Assembly: GCA_044338255.1 (NCBI GenBank)
Contig: JBIILZ010000047.1
Coordinates: 1-27,709, forward strand
Length of the DNA stretch: 27,709 bases
Origin: CAIUVD01 sp044338255
GTDB lineage: Bacteria; Planctomycetota; UBA11346
Direction of reading: 5' to 3'
Within the stretch, counting starts at the first letter, position 1. The number at the start of each line of letters is the position of its first letter. Shown here piece by piece: positions 24,019-27,709 of this stretch. Below the pieces are notes generated by a model that worked only from the letters and a program-made list of their open reading frames with translations, searched no databases and was not told where the DNA came from. A program made the translations under genes and the position numbers.

Positions 24019-25692
24019 ATGCCGATTGAGCCCTCCTCGTCGCGTCTGGTCCGCTGGTGGCCGCTGACCATCATCGTCCTGCTGCTGCCACTGTGGAGCG
24101 TGGGATTGTTCGGGCGGTGGTATTGGACTCCGGACGAGCCGCGCGAGGCCGACATCGCCTGGAACATGACTTTCCAGGGACAGAAGTCAGTGCCCGAGTT
24201 CGCCGGCGTGGCCTTCTGCGAAAAGCCCCCGCTGGCCTATTGGGCCAGCGGGGCAGCGATGGTGGCTTTCGGCAAGAATCCGCCGGCAGCGCGCCTGCCG
24301 AATCTCCTGTGGGCGCTGGTCGCGGTGCTCGCCGTGGCGTGGTTGGCGCATGCCATCGCCGGCGCCGGCATGGCCATGGTCACGGGCATCGCCCTCGGCA
24401 CGTTTTCGCTGTCCTATCAGGTGGCGATCTGGCTCGCCAGCGACGCGCCCTTGGTCGCCGGCTCGTGCCTCGCGCTGCTCGGCGCCTATCGCGGGATCAA
24501 CGCCACCACCAGCAAGGACCGGCTGATCTGGTACACGCTCATGCATCTCGGTCTGGCCGGGGGATTCCTGAGCAAGAACATCGTCGCCTGGATGGTGCCG
24601 CTGAGCGCCCTGGGCGGCTTGATCATCTGGGAGCGCCGTTGGCGCGAACTGCGGCGCTGGGAACTGTACGCCGGCACGCTGGTGCAGCTGGCGGTCTTGG
24701 TGCCGTGGGTGCTGGCCGTCGCTGAACAGCCCGAGGGCCGGCGTTTCCTGGGTATTTTCTTCTATGACAACCTGCTCGGGCGTTTTCTGCCGATCAGGAG
24801 CGAGGGCGGCTACATCGATGGCCATCGCAATGTGCCTGGCAAGTACCTCCTGGAATTGCCGGTGTATCTGGCGCCGTGGTTGTTCCTGGCGGTGGCGGCG
24901 GTGCGTCGCGGATGGACGGCCTGCCGCCAGCCCTCGGCGGATCGCGCCGCTTGGCGTTGGATCATCTGCGCAACCCTACCGACCTTGCTGATCCTCTCGT
25001 CATCGACCACCGCACGCAGTATCTACCTGGCGCCGGTGATGCCGGGTTTCGCCTTGGCCATCGGGCTGTGGGCATCGCGTCACCTAGCGGTGCCGGATGC
25101 CTTCGAACGCGGCTGCTTATGGGCGACGGCGGGGCTGATGGCGGTGGTGACCATCGCCGTCGGGCCGGGTTGCCTGCTGTCTGCCGGGCTGCTGGGCGTG
25201 GCCTTGCCGACGGAGACCTCGTTAGCGGTCGTGCTCGGCGGCTTGGCCGCGGGCGTCCTCGGCTGCAAAGTGCTGATTCAGCAGCGGCGCGGGGCCTACG
25301 TGGCGGCGCTCGCGACTTCCGTGCTGGCGCTCAACGTCGCGGTCCTGGTCGCCTGGCGGGCGCTGTTCCCGATGATCGATCGTTGGCAGGATCTCACGCC
25401 CACCATGCATCAGGTGGCGGAGATCGCCCAGGGTCGGCCATTGAGCGTCTATCAGCCCGACGAGACGCTCATCGCCAACCTCGATTACCTCGCCCACCTG
25501 CGTCTTCCGGCGGTGCTCGATGCCGAGGCGGCAAAGACCGCGCTGCTCGCCGAGCCGCAGCGCTGGCTGCTGGTGCGCACCGATCGCGGCGACGCGAACC
25601 TCGCCTCGCTGCGCGCCGTCGGCCTCCAGGAAAAGCAGGCCTTCGACATCGTGCGCGGCCGTTCTTACGCGCTCTATGCGCTGGCGCCCTGA
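24019..25692 (+). CDS. ArnT/PMT-type membrane glycosyltransferase (GT39/GT83)
   Basis: Multi-spanning inner-membrane enzyme of 557 residues that transfers a sugar from a polyprenyl-phosphate carrier to an acceptor on the periplasmic side. The first helix (about 14-31) is followed by the catalytic loop WYWTPDEPREADIAW, with the acidic pair Asp39-Glu40. CEKPPLAYWASG, equivalent to the KPPL motif, comes next, then about ten hydrophobic segments and a C-terminal soluble domain. Acceptor and sugar are unknown: lipid A, protein and other glycolipid acceptors are all possible. No lipid A or polyprenyl-sugar gene is nearby. It converges on purK with a 34-nt gap made of short repeats. Confidence 0.85.
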   Translation: MPIEPSSSRLVRWWPLTIIVLLLPLWSVGLFGRWYWTPDEPREADIAWNMTFQGQKSVPEFAGVAFCEKPPLAYWASGAAMVAFGKNPPAARLPNLLWALVAVLAVAWLAHAIAGAGMAMVTGIALGTFSLSYQVAIWLASDAPLVAGSCLALLGAYRGINATTSKDRLIWYTLMHLGLAGGFLSKNIVAWMVPLSALGGLIIWERRWRELRRWELYAGTLVQLAVLVPWVLAVAEQPEGRRFLGIFFYDNLLGRFLPIRSEGGYIDGHRNVPGKYLLELPVYLAPWLFLAVAAVRRGWTACRQPSADRAAWRWIICATLPTLLILSSSTTARSIYLAPVMPGFALAIGLWASRHLAVPDAFERGCLWATAGLMAVVTIAVGPGCLLSAGLLGVALPTETSLAVVLGGLAAGVLGCKVLIQQRRGAYVAALATSVLALNVAVLVAWRALFPMIDRWQDLTPTMHQVAEIAQGRPLSVYQPDETLIANLDYLAHLRLPAVLDAEAAKTALLAEPQRWLLVRTDRGDANLASLRAVGLQEKQAFDIVRGRSYALYALAP

Positions 25693-25694
25693 GC

Positions 25695-25730
25695 GGCTTT
25701 CCCGGCTTTCCCGGCTTTCAAGGCTTTCAG
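25695..25730. repeat. 9-bp tandem repeat between convergent genes
   Basis: Four units of GGCTTTCNN (two GGCTTTCCC, then GGCTTTCAA and GGCTTTCAG) fill the gap between the glycosyltransferase stop and the purK stop. The last unit overlaps the purK stop codon (25727-25729). There is no hairpin, so it does not look like a terminator. Confidence 0.9.
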
Positions 25731-26875
25731 GGGATAAGCGCCAGGACTGCGCCTAAGCGCTGTTCGAGGCCCACGGCGGTGGCATCGACGATGGTCACAT
25801 GGCCGAGCTTGCGGCCGGGACGCTCGCCCTTGCCGTAGTCATGCAGATGTACGCCAGGAAGCGCCAGCAGCGCCCGGCGATCGGGGAAGGTGCCGACGAT
25901 GTTGACCATCGCTGCGCAGCCGATTGCCGCCGGATCGCCCAAGGGCAGGCCCATGAGCGCGCGCACGTGATTCTCGAACTGGCTGGTGACCGCGCCCTCG
26001 ATGCTCCAGTGACCGCTGTTGTGCACCCGCGGGGCGAGCTCGTTGACGACCAGACTTTCGCCGACCAGACTGCCGCCGACCAGATTGCCGCCGACCAGAC
26101 TGCCGCCGACGTGGAAGAATTCGATGGTGAAGGTGCCGACGTAAGCGAGCTCGTTCAGCAGGCGCCGGGCCATGTTTTCGGCCTGGGCCTGGAGGGCCGC
26201 CGTGGCCCCCGGTGCCGGCGCCCGGCTGACGCGCAGGATGCCTTCACGATGCTGGTTCTCAGCCAGCGGATAGCAGACCACCTGTCCATCTTGGCCACGG
26301 GTCGAGATCAGTGAGAGTTCGCGCACGAAGTGCACGAAGCCCTCAAGCACGCAGCGCTGCTGTCCGAGTTCGGCCCAGGCGGCGGTGGCTGCTGCCAGAG
26401 CCGGGTCGCGGATCAGGCGCTGGCCCTTGCCATCATAGCCATCGCGCGCGGTCTTGAGCAGGCAGGGAGTGCCGATGCGCGCCAGCGCCGCGCTCAGATC
26501 GGCGGCGGTCTCGACGGCCATGAACGGCGCGACGGGGATCCCGGCGGCGGTGAGAAAGTTCTTCTGACGGATGCGGTCCTGGACGATCTCGAGGATCCGC
26601 GGATGTGGGTGCACCGGCGTCGTGGCGGCGATGGCCTGCACCGTCGGCAGGTCGAGGTGCTCGAATTCGTAGGTCACCACTTCGTTGCCGGCGGCGAGGG
26701 CGGCGGCGCCGGCGGCATCGGCGAAGCCGGCGCGCAGATGGCGGCCGACCTGGCGCGCCGAGGGCGCTTCCGCGGGATCGAGGAAGGTGAATTCAGCGGC
26801 GAGGCTGATGCCGGCCTGGCCGAGCATCTGCCCGAGTTGGCCGCCGCCGAGAACGCCGATGCGGCGCGCGCTCAC
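25727..26875 (-). CDS. purK: 5-(carboxyamino)imidazole ribonucleotide synthase PurK
   Basis: ATP-grasp enzyme that carboxylates AIR to N5-CAIR with ATP and bicarbonate in purine synthesis (EC 6.3.4.18). N-terminal IGVLGGGQLGQML is the family opening; KTARDGYDGKGQ is the ATP-grasp loop; NELAPRVHNSGHW is the active-site motif. Start is GTG 26875, overlapping the purE stop (GTGA), so the two are translationally coupled. Just before NELAPR the usual short turn is lengthened by a Gly-Gly-Ser-Leu-Val repeat (residues about 257-276) encoded by four 15-bp units, which other PurK proteins lack as far as I recall. At 382 residues it is slightly long, as expected from that insert. Confidence 0.95.
   Translation of the reverse strand: MSARRIGVLGGGQLGQMLGQAGISLAAEFTFLDPAEAPSARQVGRHLRAGFADAAGAAALAAGNEVVTYEFEHLDLPTVQAIAATTPVHPHPRILEIVQDRIRQKNFLTAAGIPVAPFMAVETAADLSAALARIGTPCLLKTARDGYDGKGQRLIRDPALAAATAAWAELGQQRCVLEGFVHFVRELSLISTRGQDGQVVCYPLAENQHREGILRVSRAPAPGATAALQAQAENMARRLLNELAYVGTFTIEFFHVGGSLVGGNLVGGSLVGESLVVNELAPRVHNSGHWSIEGAVTSQFENHVRALMGLPLGDPAAIGCAAMVNIVGTFPDRRALLALPGVHLHDYGKGERPGRKLGHVTIVDATAVGLEQRLGAVLALIP
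26047..26106. repeat. 15-bp in-frame tandem repeat inside purK
   Basis: Four units of CGACCAGAYTGCCGC (the first ends TTCGC) begin at 26047, 26062, 26077 and 26092. On the coding strand they give Ser/Asn-Leu-Val-Gly-Gly/Glu repeats. Every unit contains GACCAGA, the core of the 7-bp intergenic arrays. Confidence 0.95.
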
Positions 26876-27378
26876 AGGGCCACGCGCGGATCGGGATGGG
26901 CGAGGACGGCGTTGGTCTGTGTAGCGCGGAAGGCATGCAGGGCGGCCCGCAGTTGCGGATACTTGGCGCTGAGTATGGCCACCGCCAGCAGGCCGGCATT
27001 GGTCGCCCCGGCGGCGCCGATGGCCAGGGTGCCCACCGGGATGCCGGCCGGCATCTGCACGATGGAGTGCAGGGAGTCGACGCCGCTGAGGGCCTTTGAC
27101 TGCACCGGCACGCCGAGCACCGGCAGGATGCTGAGGGCCGCGACCATCCCCGGCAGATGCGCGGCGCCGCCGGCACCGGCGATGATGACTTCCAGGCCGC
27201 GACCTTCGGCCTGTTTGGAGAAGCTCACGAGGAGGTCCGGGGTGCGGTGCGCCGAGACCACCTGGACCTCGTGGGGAATGCCGAAATCAGTAAGGATCTT
27301 GGCCGCGCCGGACATGGTCTCCCAGTCGGAACGCGACCCCATGATGACAGCGACCAGGGGATGTTGCGGAAAAGTCAT
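26872..27378 (-). CDS. purE: N5-carboxyaminoimidazole ribonucleotide mutase PurE (class I)
   Basis: Converts N5-CAIR, made by PurK, into CAIR in de novo purine synthesis (EC 5.4.99.18); presence of PurK shows the class I route. Motifs are VIMGSRSDWETM, VVSAHRTPDLL with the catalytic His, GAGGAAHLPGM and ILPVLGVPV. The length of 168 residues is normal. ATG 27378 directly precedes the conserved TFPQHPLVAVIMGSRSD; the frame open to 27456 runs into repeat DNA and is rejected. A 7-bp inverted repeat (27381-27416) ends 2 nt before the start and covers the weak GCGGA ribosome-binding site. A heptad array begins 71 nt upstream. Confidence 0.96.
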   Translation of the reverse strand: MTFPQHPLVAVIMGSRSDWETMSGAAKILTDFGIPHEVQVVSAHRTPDLLVSFSKQAEGRGLEVIIAGAGGAAHLPGMVAALSILPVLGVPVQSKALSGVDSLHSIVQMPAGIPVGTLAIGAAGATNAGLLAVAILSAKYPQLRAALHAFRATQTNAVLAHPDPRVAL

Positions 27379-27380
27379 AA

Positions 27381-27416
27381 GCGTCCGCGCAAGGATCCGC
27401 CGACAGGCTCGGACGC
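27381..27416 (-). promoter_or_regulatory. Possible stem-loop covering the purE ribosome-binding site
   Basis: GCGTCCG (27416-27410 on the minus strand) and CGGACGC (27387-27381) can pair across a 22-nt loop. The 3' arm contains the only weak Shine-Dalgarno sequence and ends 2 nt before ATG 27378. It could lower purE translation, or be chance in G+C-rich DNA. Confidence 0.35.
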
Positions 27417-27449
27417 AACGTGCAGCGCAGCCGAGGCCGACGTGGCCAG

Positions 27450-27709
27450 CTGGCATCTGGCATCTGGTATCTGGTATCTGGTATCTGGTATCTGGTATCT
27501 GGTATCTGGTATCTGGTATCTGGCATCTGGCATCTGGTCTCTGGTCTCTGGTCTCTGGTCTCTGGTCTCTGGTCTCTGGTCTCTGGTCCCTGGTCTCTGG
27601 TCTCTGGTCTCTGGTCTCTGGTCTCTGGTCTCTGGTCTCTGGTCTCTGGTCTCTGGTCTCTGGTCTCTGGTCTCTGGTCTCTGGCCCCTGGCCCCTGGCC
27701 CCTGGCCCC
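27450..27709. repeat. Heptanucleotide tandem array 3 (at least 37 units, cut by window edge)
   Basis: Plus-strand units of CTGGNNN, the reverse complement of the other arrays. The order is CTGGCAT x2, CTGGTAT x8, CTGGCAT x2, then a long CTGGTCT run with one CTGGTCC, and CTGGCCC units up to the window end. On the purE coding strand this reads as GACCAGA-type repeats. It occupies the place where the purE promoter would be expected. Confidence 0.97.

Overview
The window is G+C-rich, densely coding bacterial chromosome on both strands, mostly housekeeping genes with short gaps. It has no tRNA, rRNA, prophage or CRISPR array. A planctomycete or related PVC-type host is my best guess. It rests on a SecD-SecF fusion of about 1,100 residues with a coiled-coil insert, and on a small protein (15362-15877) of a type I recall from planctomycete genomes. 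I could not test this by search.

Layout. 1-415 (-) is the start of an aliphatic amidase gene cut by the window edge. 768-2547 (-) holds an AraC regulator followed by a phytanoyl-CoA-dioxygenase-like oxygenase. 2791-9637 (+) carries a YbiT-like ABC-F ATPase, a doubtful small exported ORF, then a tight yajC-secDF-glucokinase operon. 9638-12150 contains two GACCAGN heptanucleotide arrays, a small His-rich exported protein, and a sodium:solute symporter (-) under a TPP riboswitch. 12151-15105 (-) holds a second AraC regulator and a histidine kinase-truA pair. A 164-bp MITE-like palindrome with TA flanks lies at 15118-15281. 15362-17440 (+) carries the small planctomycete-type protein, a Dps-like ferritin and a stand-alone RlmK-type 23S rRNA methyltransferase. 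A pirin gene (-) with a near-consensus promoter and embedded palindromic operator lies back to back with a GyrI-like protein, followed by a PGRP-type amidase, mutL, an M18 aminopeptidase, a transaldolase-like enzyme and an ArnT-type glycosyltransferase (all +). purE-purK (-) closes the window, with a third heptad array starting 71 nt upstream of purE and running off the edge.

The most unusual trait is the number of short tandem repeats: three long 7-bp arrays plus 9-, 14-, 15- and 20-bp repeats between and inside genes. One 15-bp repeat inside purK carries the same GACCAGA core and lengthens a loop beside the active-site motif. The best-supported regulatory finds are the TPP riboswitch, which overlaps the ribosome-binding site of a presumed thiamine-related SSS transporter, and the pirin promoter-operator. 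I see no multi-gene system of clearly new type; the repeat biology and the MITE are the best leads.
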